From: Rhodothalassiaceae bacterium
GTDB lineage: Bacteria; Pseudomonadota; Alphaproteobacteria; Sphingomonadales; Rhodothalassiaceae
Reading direction: 5' to 3'
Length of the DNA: 64,000 nt
Assembly (NCBI GenBank): GCA_026004935.1
Contig: BPKC01000001.1
Coordinates: forward strand, 1,961,491 to 2,025,490
Part shown: one piece after another, positions 54,816 to 63,088 of the stretch
How positions within the stretch are numbered: the stretch's first letter is position 1
Layout: every line of letters starts with the position of its first letter
Notes under the pieces: generated by a model
Seen by the model: only the letters and a program-made list of their open reading frames with translations
The model's database searches: none
What the model was told of the DNA's origin: nothing
Made by a program: the position numbers and the translations under genes

Positions 54816-56960
54816 ATGACGCGACGTTTCCATTCGCCTTGCGCGGCGGACCGTCTGCGGATCCTGCCGTTTGCCGGCATCTGCGCCCTCGCCGCCGTGC
54901 CGGCGCCGGGCATCGCCGGGGAGGATGCGGCGGATGCCCCGCCGATCGAGGAGATTCTCGTCACCGGCCGGCCCATCGCCCAGGAGGTGACGCATCAGCG
55001 GCCGACGGTTTCCAGCACCGCGGCCGCCGACAGCGCCGCCCTGCTGCGGGCGCTGCCGGGGGCGGACTTCGCCCGCATCGGCCCCCTCACCGGCCAGACC
55101 TGGTACCGCGGCCTGACCGACATCCGGCTCGGCGTGCGGGTGGACGGCGTGCCGCTGGTGCCGGGCGGGCCCAATCTGATGGACCCGCCGCTGCACTATG
55201 TGCCGGGTCCGCTCGTCGAGCGCATCGTGCTGCGCCGGGGCATCGCGCCGGTGAGCGCGGGCGTCGGACTCAACGCCCCGATCGAGGCGGTCCTGAAATC
55301 GAGCCGGTTCCGGGAGGGTGACGAAGCCTCCACCATCCTTGATGCGAGCGCGGCCTGGCGCACGGCGGAGGACGGCGTGTCCTTCGGCGGCATCGCCGGC
55401 TGGCAGGGGCGGCGCCTGCGCGCCCATGTGCTGGGCGCCTTCGAGGACGGCGACGACCTCCGGGTCCCGGGCGGGCGGCTGGCGGACACCGCCTACCGGC
55501 GCACCGAGGTCGGTCTCGGGCTGGGCGTGCGGCCGAGGGAGGACGACGAGCTCGCCCTCGACTACCGCTACCACCACAGCGAAGCGGGCACGCCGGCGCT
55601 GCCCCTCGATGTCCGTCTCTTCCGCACCCATCTTGCGGGCGCGCGCTACAGCGCGACCATCGGACGCGTGAGGCTCGAGACGCGCCTGTTCGGGCAGCGG
55701 GTGCGGCATGAGATGGACAATTTCTCGATGCGTACGCCCCCGCCCGTGCCGGCGGCCTTCCGGCTGGTACCGGTCGAATCCTGGAGCCTCGGATACGGCC
55801 TCAAGGCCGCGGTCACGACGGGTCTCGCCTGGCTGCCGACGGTGACCTTCGGCGCGGACGGGATGGCGACGGATCACGATCTCGACGTCACCAATCCGAA
55901 CAGCCCGGGCTTCTTCGTCCGCAATTTCCATGACGCGCGCAGCCGCCGGCACTCCTTCTGGACGGAGCTTCTGCTCATGCCGACGGACCGGCTGGAGCTG
56001 CAGTGGGGGCTGCGCTGGAACCATGTGCGCACGAGCGCGGGCGAGGTCGCGGTCAGCGCCATCCTGCCGCCGCCCGTCAAGCTGCTGGCGACGCGGTTCA
56101 ACGCGGCGGATCGCACCCGCACCGACGACCTCGTCGACAGCGTCCTGCGCGCGAGCTGGCAGGTCGATCCGTCGCTCGTCCTCCATTTCGGCGCCGGCCA
56201 CCGCACCCGCGCACCCATCCATGTCGAGCGCTACGCCTGGCTGCCGCTCGAGATCACGGCGGGGCTCGCCGACGGCAACAACCACATCGGGCGCATCGAT
56301 CTGAAGCCGGAGAAGATGTGGGCGGTGGACGGCGGCTTCGACCTCGACATCGGCTGGCTCGTGGTCTCGCCGCGCCTCTTCTGGCAGCGGATCGACGACT
56401 ACATCCAGTCCCTGCCCGTCGACACGACCCCCGGGGTCATCGACAGCCCGGTCGAGATGGTGAGCGCCGCGAACGGCGATTCCACGCCGCTCGTCTTCTC
56501 CAATGTGGACGCGCGGATATGGGGGGCCGACCTGCGGGCTGCGCTGCGCCTTGGCGAACATCTCGAGCTTTCGGCCACGGGCCTCGTCACCCGCGGCCGC
56601 CGGCTCGACCGCGCCGACAACCTATACCGCATCGCCCCCGACCGGCTGCTCATCGCCGCCGCCTGGCGAAGCGCGGGCTGGGCGCTGATCGCGGAAACGC
56701 GGCTGGTCGCGCGGCAGCGGCGCGTGTCGGCGACGAACGGGGAGCTGCCGACGGGCGGCTACGCGATCCTCAATCTGCGCGGCGAGCTCGAGGTCGTGGA
56801 CGGCGTCTCTCTGGTCGCCGGCATAGAAAACCTCACCGACCGCCGCTACGAGGAGCATCTGGGCGGCTTCAACCGGGTGCGCGACAGCATCGTGCCGGTG
56901 GGTGCGCGGCTGCCGGGTGCCGGGATCAACGCCTTCGCGCGGCTCATCGTGACGCCGTAG
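54816..56960 (+). CDS. TonB-dependent outer-membrane receptor
   Basis: A 714-residue receptor with a signal peptide ending near PAPGIAG. The TonB-box-like segment is IEEILVTGRP. The plug domain (about 60-165) contains LRALPGADFARIGPLTGQTWYRG and GVRVDGVPLVPGG. The rest forms a 22-strand-type barrel, ending in FARLIVTP rather than a terminal aromatic residue. The ligand is unknown. The preceding Cys/His-rich exported protein hints at a metal (copper or zinc), which is inference from neighbours. Confidence 0.87.
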   Translation: MTRRFHSPCAADRLRILPFAGICALAAVPAPGIAGEDAADAPPIEEILVTGRPIAQEVTHQRPTVSSTAAADSAALLRALPGADFARIGPLTGQTWYRGLTDIRLGVRVDGVPLVPGGPNLMDPPLHYVPGPLVERIVLRRGIAPVSAGVGLNAPIEAVLKSSRFREGDEASTILDASAAWRTAEDGVSFGGIAGWQGRRLRAHVLGAFEDGDDLRVPGGRLADTAYRRTEVGLGLGVRPREDDELALDYRYHHSEAGTPALPLDVRLFRTHLAGARYSATIGRVRLETRLFGQRVRHEMDNFSMRTPPPVPAAFRLVPVESWSLGYGLKAAVTTGLAWLPTVTFGADGMATDHDLDVTNPNSPGFFVRNFHDARSRRHSFWTELLLMPTDRLELQWGLRWNHVRTSAGEVAVSAILPPPVKLLATRFNAADRTRTDDLVDSVLRASWQVDPSLVLHFGAGHRTRAPIHVERYAWLPLEITAGLADGNNHIGRIDLKPEKMWAVDGGFDLDIGWLVVSPRLFWQRIDDYIQSLPVDTTPGVIDSPVEMVSAANGDSTPLVFSNVDARIWGADLRAALRLGEHLELSATGLVTRGRRLDRADNLYRIAPDRLLIAAAWRSAGWALIAETRLVARQRRVSATNGELPTGGYAILNLRGELEVVDGVSLVAGIENLTDRRYEEHLGGFNRVRDSIVPVGARLPGAGINAFARLIVTP

Positions 56961-56983
56961 CCGCACGTCCGGCCTGTGGTGGA

Positions 56984-57039
56984 CGCCCCGGTTCCGCGCG
57001 CTCCGGCGGATCCGGCATCGGGGCTGCGGGACCGGGGCG
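56984..57039. terminator. Inverted repeat after the TonB receptor gene
   Basis: Arms CGCCCCGGT (56984-56992) and ACCGGGGCG (57031-57039) are perfect over 9 bases, with a 38-base loop that can itself fold. It begins 24 bases after the stop. No T-run is present. Confidence 0.35.
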
Positions 57040-57170
57040 GACCTGCCGGCGACGGGCGCGGCATCGCGCAGCATTAATCAGATTTTAAGGCCGATGACGG
57101 ATGGTCCACATCGGCGGCAGCCCGCCCGGTGCGGCGCGGGACGGATCAGCCGAGGGATGCGGAACCGGCC

Positions 57171-58043
57171 ATGTTCGTCATCATCGGCTTCATCGTCGTG
57201 CTCGTGATGGTGTTCGGGGGGTTCATCCTCTCGGGCGGCAAGTTCGAGATCATCCTGCACGCCCTGCCGCACGAGCTGATGGTGATCTTCGGCGGCGCGG
57301 TCGGCGGCTTCATCATCGCCAACCAGATGGGCGTCATCAAGGGCGCCGTCCAGGGCATCATCAAGGACCTCAAGGGCCCCAAGTGGACCGCCCAGGACTA
57401 CAAGGACCTGCTCTCGCTGCTCTTCGTTCTCATCAAGACGATGCGCACCAAGGGCGTCGTGGCCGTGGAGCAGCACATCGAAAAACCAGAGGAATCCAAG
57501 ATCTTCAATCACTTCCCCCGCCTTGCGGCGGACCACCATCTGGTCGCCTTCATCACCGATTATCTGCGGATGGTGACGATGAACTTCGAGGATCCGCACC
57601 AGATGGAAGACGCGATGGACAAGGACATCGAAAAGCACGAGAAGGAGGCGCACGAGCCGCAGCACGCCCTGCAGATCATGGCCGACGGCTTCCCCGCCAT
57701 CGGCATCGTCGCGGCGGTGCTCGGGATCATCAAGACGATGGCCTCGATCAACGAGCCGGTCGAGGTGCTGGGCCGGCTGGTCGGCGGTGCGCTGACCGGC
57801 ACCTTCCTCGGCATCTTCCTGTCCTACCTGCTGGTCTCGCCGCTGGCGCAGCGCTTTCACCAGATCCTCGCCGAAGAGCACCAGATGTATCACGTGGTGA
57901 AAGCCGTGCTCGTGTCCTTCCTGCACGGCAATGCGCCGCAGATCGCGATCGAGATCGGCCGGCGCACGGTTCCGGGCCACATGCAGCCGAGCTTCGCCGA
58001 GGTCGAGGAGGCGCTGGCCGAGATCCCGCCCGATCTCGCCTGA
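57171..58043 (+). CDS. motA: Flagellar motor stator protein MotA
   Basis: A 290-residue inner-membrane protein with four helices (two near residues 1-55, two near 190-250). The conserved Pro region GFPAIGIVAAVLGIIKTM and the segment GGALTGTFLGIFLSYLLV are typical of alphaproteobacterial MotA, as is the long cytoplasmic loop. I chose the ATG at 57171, since the first helix starts at residue 2. It stands alone: no motB and no flagellar gene is in the window. Confidence 0.92.
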   Translation: MFVIIGFIVVLVMVFGGFILSGGKFEIILHALPHELMVIFGGAVGGFIIANQMGVIKGAVQGIIKDLKGPKWTAQDYKDLLSLLFVLIKTMRTKGVVAVEQHIEKPEESKIFNHFPRLAADHHLVAFITDYLRMVTMNFEDPHQMEDAMDKDIEKHEKEAHEPQHALQIMADGFPAIGIVAAVLGIIKTMASINEPVEVLGRLVGGALTGTFLGIFLSYLLVSPLAQRFHQILAEEHQMYHVVKAVLVSFLHGNAPQIAIEIGRRTVPGHMQPSFAEVEEALAEIPPDLA

Positions 58044-58059
58044 CGCTCGCCTCGCCGTC

Positions 58060-59016
58060 TCAAGGGGTCCGCGCGTCCGGGTCCGGCAGCGGAGCGGGTG
58101 TCGCCTCCTGCGCCCGCAGGGCCGCCGCCTCGCGCAGGGCATGGGGCGACACCGCGTCGAAACCCGGCCAGCGGTGAAGATTGGTGAGGCGGTAGCGGGC
58201 GAGGAAATCATGGAGAAGCAGTTGCGCATCCGCCGGCGCGCGGATCCGCAGCAGCAGCACCGCCGCCTTGGCATCCACGATCCGCTCGATCGCCAGCAGC
58301 CGCTCGACCGGCATGCGCGCCCGGCTCATGCGATGCGCAAGCCAGGGATCGGGCTCGACCCCGTAGCGGTGGAGGTTCGCCGCCGGCGCGCCCGCGGGAT
58401 GGTCGGGCGGCGGACGCTCATCGGGGCTCGTTCCGTAAAAGCGCAGCCAGGGCGCCGTGCCGGGGCCCAGATGCACGTCCCCGGGCCCGCCGCCGAGAAT
58501 GAGCGCCGCCCAGCTGAACAGGCCGACAAGGCGCCTGCGGCCCTTCGCCTTTCGCGCGGCCAGCTCCATGCGCGATTCCACCGCATCGATCGCATGCACC
58601 GCCGCATGGGCGAGCGCAGCCAGCAGCATGTCCTCGCGACGGCCGGCGGCCGCCCCGTCACCGGCAGGACCGCGCGCGGCGAGCAGCGTCGGCGACAGCG
58701 AGCAGACGAGGCGCTCGGGCGGATCCACCTCGGCGCCCTCCGTGGCCTCACCGGGCTGGAGCGCCACCTCTTCCTCCGCGCACAGCATCTCCGGAAGCGG
58801 TGCGTCATGGACCACGAAGCGCAGCCGGCCGCCGAGCAGATCCCTCGGCACGGCGGGCGCAAGCCGCTCCCAGACGGGCGCAAGTGCGGCCGGCAGCGGA
58901 TCGGCCGCCTCGCCTGCCGCCTCGGCGTGAGCGGGGCGGAAAGCCGCGGCGAGAAGAAGCGCGGCGACAACCCCGCTCATCCCTGCCACGCCGATGTGCC
59001 GTCGCTTCTGCTGCAT
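58060..59016 (-). CDS. Exported protein of unknown function
   Basis: A 318-residue protein with a signal peptide ending at about FRPAHAEAAG. The mature protein has two Cys (LCAEEE and LVCSLS), likely a disulphide, and a helix with AALAHAAVHAIDAVESR, an HxxxH arrangement that resembles a degenerate metallopeptidase motif without the Glu. A helical C-terminal domain follows, and the last 20 residues are Pro/Ala-rich. I do not recognise the family. It is convergent with motA, with only 16 bases between the stops. Confidence 0.7.
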   Translation of the reverse strand: MQQKRRHIGVAGMSGVVAALLLAAAFRPAHAEAAGEAADPLPAALAPVWERLAPAVPRDLLGGRLRFVVHDAPLPEMLCAEEEVALQPGEATEGAEVDPPERLVCSLSPTLLAARGPAGDGAAAGRREDMLLAALAHAAVHAIDAVESRMELAARKAKGRRRLVGLFSWAALILGGGPGDVHLGPGTAPWLRFYGTSPDERPPPDHPAGAPAANLHRYGVEPDPWLAHRMSRARMPVERLLAIERIVDAKAAVLLLRIRAPADAQLLLHDFLARYRLTNLHRWPGFDAVSPHALREAAALRAQEATPAPLPDPDARTP

Positions 59017-59123
59017 GGCCGCGCGTCCGGCTCCCCGAATCCCGCAAGAGCCGATGTTGGCGCCGGATTTCGGCCAAAAGACGGCCGGGCCGTCCCGGCG
59101 GGCCCGCCGGATCGGTCCTGGCC

Positions 59124-59765
59124 TCAGTCCGCGTATTTGACGGTACAGCCGTAGGGGCGCGTCGATGGCTCGGGGACCGGGCGGCCGGCCGCGACCGCCT
59201 CCAGCGCCGCGCGCACGTAGTTGCGGGCACCTGCGATGTCCGCGACATCAGCGGTCGGCCGGTCGTCGATGGCACCCATGTAGGCGAGCGTGCCGTCGGG
59301 CGCGATCACGAACATGTGCGGCGTCGTGCGCGCGTGGTAGAGACGGCCGATCCGCCCGTCGGGGTCCAGCACCACATGGGTGACGTAGGCGCCACGTTCG
59401 GCGTTCAGCCGCCGGGCCTCGTCCGCCGTCACGTAGCCCTGCTTGCCGGGCGCCGAGGAGACGATCTGGATCCACACCGCCCCGAAGCGCTCCGTCGCCT
59501 CGCGCTGGAGGCGCTGCATGTTGCCGCTCCGGTAATGCTTGATGGTGTAGGGGCATTCGTGGTTGGTCCACTCCAGCACCACGATCCGGCCCTTGAAGGC
59601 GGCGAGATCCACGGTGCGGCCGTCGATGTCGGCAGCGGTGAAGGCCGGCGCCGGTGCGCCCGGCATCGGATGCGCCTGTGCGCGCGGTGCCGCCGCGAGA
59701 AGCGCGGCCAGAGCCAGGGTGGCGAGGGCGGCCGGCCACGACGCCATGCTGATCGCTCTCATCAT
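59124..59765 (-). CDS. Exported redoxin (thioredoxin-fold) protein
   Basis: About 213 residues with a signal peptide ending at APRAQA. The thioredoxin fold shows PGAPAPAFTAADIDGRTVDL, then VLEWTNHECPYTIKHY, with a single peroxiredoxin-style Cys instead of CxxC, and the cis-Pro segment TTPHMFVIAPDG. Three ATGs in a row follow an AGGAGG; 59768, 59765 and 59762 are all possible starts. It lies directly downstream of a DsbD/ScsB-type reductase gene, so it may be its periplasmic partner. Confidence 0.85.
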   Translation of the reverse strand: MMRAISMASWPAALATLALAALLAAAPRAQAHPMPGAPAPAFTAADIDGRTVDLAAFKGRIVVLEWTNHECPYTIKHYRSGNMQRLQREATERFGAVWIQIVSSAPGKQGYVTADEARRLNAERGAYVTHVVLDPDGRIGRLYHARTTPHMFVIAPDGTLAYMGAIDDRPTADVADIAGARNYVRAALEAVAAGRPVPEPSTRPYGCTVKYAD

Positions 59766-59844
59766 CATCCCCTCCTTGAAGCCCGCGAAGAACCTGCCGG
59801 CATTTTCCGCGCGCGGCCCGCCGGAAGGCAAGCCCAACGAAGGC

Positions 59845-62025
59845 TCAGGCGGCCGGCGTCTTCTGCGCCGGCAGCGCGGCTAGGCGATCCAGCAGATCGG
59901 AGGGGGTGAGGATCTGCGGCAGGATCTCGGGCTCCGCCGCCCCGGGCCGGTAGAAGAGGTAGAGGGGGACGCCGTCGCGCCCATGGCGTGCCAGCTCGGC
60001 GGCGATGGCGGCGTCGCGGCGGGTCCAGTCCGCGACGAAGACGGCGACCCCGTGCTCCACGAGCGCGCGGCGCACCGCGGCGTCCTCCAGGGTGACCGCC
60101 TCGTTGACCTTGCAGGTGATGCACCAGTCGGCCGTGAAATAGACGAAGACCGGTCGGCCCGCCGCCCGCGCCTCCTCCACCGCCGCCCGCGACCAGGGAC
60201 GTGCGGTGAGGGCCGCCTCGGCGGGCCGGCCCTGCGCAGCCGCGGGCGGCACGGCGCCGGCGCTTTCCCCCGGCGGGGCTTGCGGGCTGCCGGCCGCCAG
60301 CCACAGGAATCCGAAGGCCGCGGCCAGTCCCAGCGCCTGCCACGGCCGCCGCCCCTCGAGCGCGCGCCCGGCCCACAGCACAAAGCCCAGCGCCACGATC
60401 GCCGCCATCAGCCAGGCCGCCGCGTTCTCGCCCGCAAGCCGGGCCAGCACCCAGATGAGCCACACGGCGGTCAGCCACATGGGAAAGGCGAGCGCCTGCT
60501 GCAGCCGCTCCATCCACGGCCCCGGTCTCGGCAGCATCCGGCGGGCGGCCGGGATGTGGGTGACGAGGAGATAGGGCAGCGCAAGGCCGAACCCCAGCCC
60601 GGCGAAGACGGCGAGCGCCTCGGGCGCCGGCATCACCACCGCCGCGCCGACGGCCGTGGCCATGAAGGGTGCGGTGCAGGGCGTCGCCACCACGGCCGCG
60701 AGCAGCCCCGTGAACAGGCTGTGGAGCGGCCCCTCGCCGGTTCCGCCCGCGGGCACGAGACTCCAGCCCGCCGGCAGCCGCCACCAGCCGATGAAATGGG
60801 CGCCGACGAGAAACATCAGCACCGCCAGAGCCGCGATCACCCAGGGCTCCTGAAGCTGGAAGCCCCAGCCGACGGCCTCGCCCGCCGCCTTGAGCGCGAG
60901 CAGAACGCCGGCCAGCAGCAGAAAGCCCGCGACGGTTCCCGCCGCATAGAGCAGCCCGTCGCGTCTCGCCGCCGCCTCGCCCGCGCCGGCGCTCCTGAGC
61001 AGCGCCATCGCCTTCATGGAGAGCACGGGAAACACGCAGGGCATGAGGTTGAGCAGCAACCCGCCGACGAGCGCGAAGGCGAAGGCGAGCAGGAATCCGG
61101 GCGCACCGGCCCCGCCGGCTCCACCGCCCGCAAGAGCGGCCAGCACCGGCGCGGGATCGAGGGTGAGATCGGCGCTAAGCGCGAAGCCTTCCTCCCCGCC
61201 GTCCGGACGCGTGAGCACCAGTAGCCCGCGCACGCCATCCCCCGGCGCCGGGTTCGCGAGATCCCGCGGCGCGACCAGCAGCAGCCGCCCGTCCGTCAGC
61301 CGCCAGCGCTGCGCGGCGGCATAGCTCAGCACCCCTTCCGTCTCGGGGAAGAAGTAGGCGTCCGCAAGATCGGCGGGCGCGAGCCCCGGCAGCGCGAGCG
61401 CGAGCAGGAAATCCTTCTCCGTGAAGGCGGCCTCGGCCCGCCCCGCCGGCAGCGCATGGGGCAGCCGCCCGCGCCAGACGCCGAGCGCCGCCTCGAGCCG
61501 CGGCTCAGGGGCGGCCGAGAGCGCGGCCGTCGGGATGGTCACGCTTCCCGATTCCGGCACGCAGACCTCGGCGCACACCAGCCAGTCGAGCCGCAGGGTC
61601 AGCCTTGCCGGCGCATCGGGCGCGAGCGCGAGCGGCAGCAGGAAGGCCGTCTCGCCCTCGTAGCCGTAGTTCATGAGGGGACCGACCGGCAGGCGTTCCG
61701 GAATCGGGAAGCGCAGCGCACCGGGCCGCGCGCCCGGATCCGTCGCCGTCACCCTGGGCGGCAGGCCGGAATCGCCCGGATTGATCCAGTAGACGTGCCA
61801 GCCCGGCTCCGGCCGGAAGACGAGCGCGAGAAGCGGATCGCCGGCGCCCCGCTCGTCGCGCCCGGCCGCGAAGACGAGGACGTCCGTGTGCGCCTCATCG
61901 ATCGCGGCCAGCGCGAGATCGTCGGGCGCGACCGCATCGCCGGCGCCCGCCGCCGCCGCGCCCGCGGCCGCCGCCGCGGTGAGCACGAGGGCCGCGCCCC
62001 AGATCCGGATGAGCCTTGTGATCAT
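59845..62025 (-). CDS. DsbD/ScsB-type thiol-disulphide reductase
   Basis: A 726-residue inner-membrane protein. After a signal peptide, an N-terminal periplasmic domain (about 40-270) includes EPGWHVYWINPGDSGLPP and two Cys near CAEVC. The central membrane domain (about 320-560), with about eight helices, has LLNLMPCVFPVLSMKAMALL and VATPCTAPFMATAVG, giving the two membrane Cys. A C-terminal thioredoxin domain contains FTADWCITCKVNE. It moves electrons from cytoplasmic thioredoxin to periplasmic partners. The long N-terminal domain is closer to ScsB than to E. coli DsbD. Confidence 0.9.
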   Translation of the reverse strand: MITRLIRIWGAALVLTAAAAAGAAAAGAGDAVAPDDLALAAIDEAHTDVLVFAAGRDERGAGDPLLALVFRPEPGWHVYWINPGDSGLPPRVTATDPGARPGALRFPIPERLPVGPLMNYGYEGETAFLLPLALAPDAPARLTLRLDWLVCAEVCVPESGSVTIPTAALSAAPEPRLEAALGVWRGRLPHALPAGRAEAAFTEKDFLLALALPGLAPADLADAYFFPETEGVLSYAAAQRWRLTDGRLLLVAPRDLANPAPGDGVRGLLVLTRPDGGEEGFALSADLTLDPAPVLAALAGGGAGGAGAPGFLLAFAFALVGGLLLNLMPCVFPVLSMKAMALLRSAGAGEAAARRDGLLYAAGTVAGFLLLAGVLLALKAAGEAVGWGFQLQEPWVIAALAVLMFLVGAHFIGWWRLPAGWSLVPAGGTGEGPLHSLFTGLLAAVVATPCTAPFMATAVGAAVVMPAPEALAVFAGLGFGLALPYLLVTHIPAARRMLPRPGPWMERLQQALAFPMWLTAVWLIWVLARLAGENAAAWLMAAIVALGFVLWAGRALEGRRPWQALGLAAAFGFLWLAAGSPQAPPGESAGAVPPAAAQGRPAEAALTARPWSRAAVEEARAAGRPVFVYFTADWCITCKVNEAVTLEDAAVRRALVEHGVAVFVADWTRRDAAIAAELARHGRDGVPLYLFYRPGAAEPEILPQILTPSDLLDRLAALPAQKTPAA

Positions 62026-63088
62026 CGCCGCTGCCGCCCCTGCGGTCCCATGGCCATGCGCAAGACAGATAGAAGCAGCCGGCCCGTTCCGCAACCGCCA
62101 TCCTCCCCGCCCGGCCGAAGAGCCGGGCGCCGACGCATTCCCCGACGCCCCGTCAGAACGCGGCGGGGGCTGCTGCGCACGGAGAAGGCGCCGGCGGGTG
62201 ACCTCTCCCTCCCGCGTCGTTCGCCGGCTTGACCGGCGAACCCATGCGGACGGTGCACGCAGCCTCCGCCCGCCGGTGATTGGCTCCGCCGCCCGCTGGA
62301 CCCGCCGGTCAAGCCGGCGGGTGACGCAGAGAGAGAGTGCCGGCGGGTGAGCAGAGGGATATAGACCCGCCGGTCAAGCCGGCGGGTGACGCTCCCCGAT
62401 CGCGTCGTTCGCCGGCTTGACCGGCGAACCCATGAGGCGGTGAACGCATCCTCCGCCCCCGGGATTGGCTCCGCCGCCCGCTGGACCCGCCGGTCAAGCC
62501 GGCGGGTGACGAAGAGAGGGTGCCGGCGGGTGACGCCCTCTTCTTCGTCATTCGCCGCGAAAGCGGCGAATCCAGCCGCCAGGCACGACGAGCCCGGCGC
62601 TTGGGGTTGCTTCCCTTTCCGCTGGACCCGCCGGTCAAGCCGGCGGGTGACGAGAAAGGGGACTGGACCCGCCGGTCAAGCCGGCGGGTGACGAGGAGAG
62701 GGACGGACCCGCCGGTCAAGCCGGCGGGTGACGATTGGGGGTTCGCAACGGCGGGCGACAACTTCCCAAAAGCGTCGTTCGCCGGCTTGACCGGCGAACC
62801 CATGAGGCGGTGAACGCATCCTCCGCCCCCGGGATTGGCTCCGCCGCCCGCTGGACCCGCCGGTCAAGCCGGCGGGTGACGAGGAGAGGGACGGACCCGC
62901 CGATCAAGTCGGCGGGTGACGAAAAATTATGTTGGCGGGCGACGCAGAGAGGGTGCGGGCAGATGACGCGAAAAAGGGCGTGCCCGCCGGCCGGGCGGGC
63001 AGCGGGCGCGCGGGAACGCGCGACGGCGCGTGACGAAGATGAGCGCCGGGGATCCTCCGCTCCGCCCGGCGCAGCCTGCCGCGCCCGT
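62026..63088. repeat. Intergenic palindrome array R6 (about 12 full elements)
   Basis: Elements run from about 62205 to 62930: three C, seven A, one D, and one A/B hybrid at about 62896 with arms CCCGCCGA and TCGGCGGG. A block of about 115 bases (C element, spacer, A element) occurs twice, at about 62400-62515 and 62770-62885. The last 150 bases before 63089 hold no clear repeat or gene. Confidence 0.9.
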
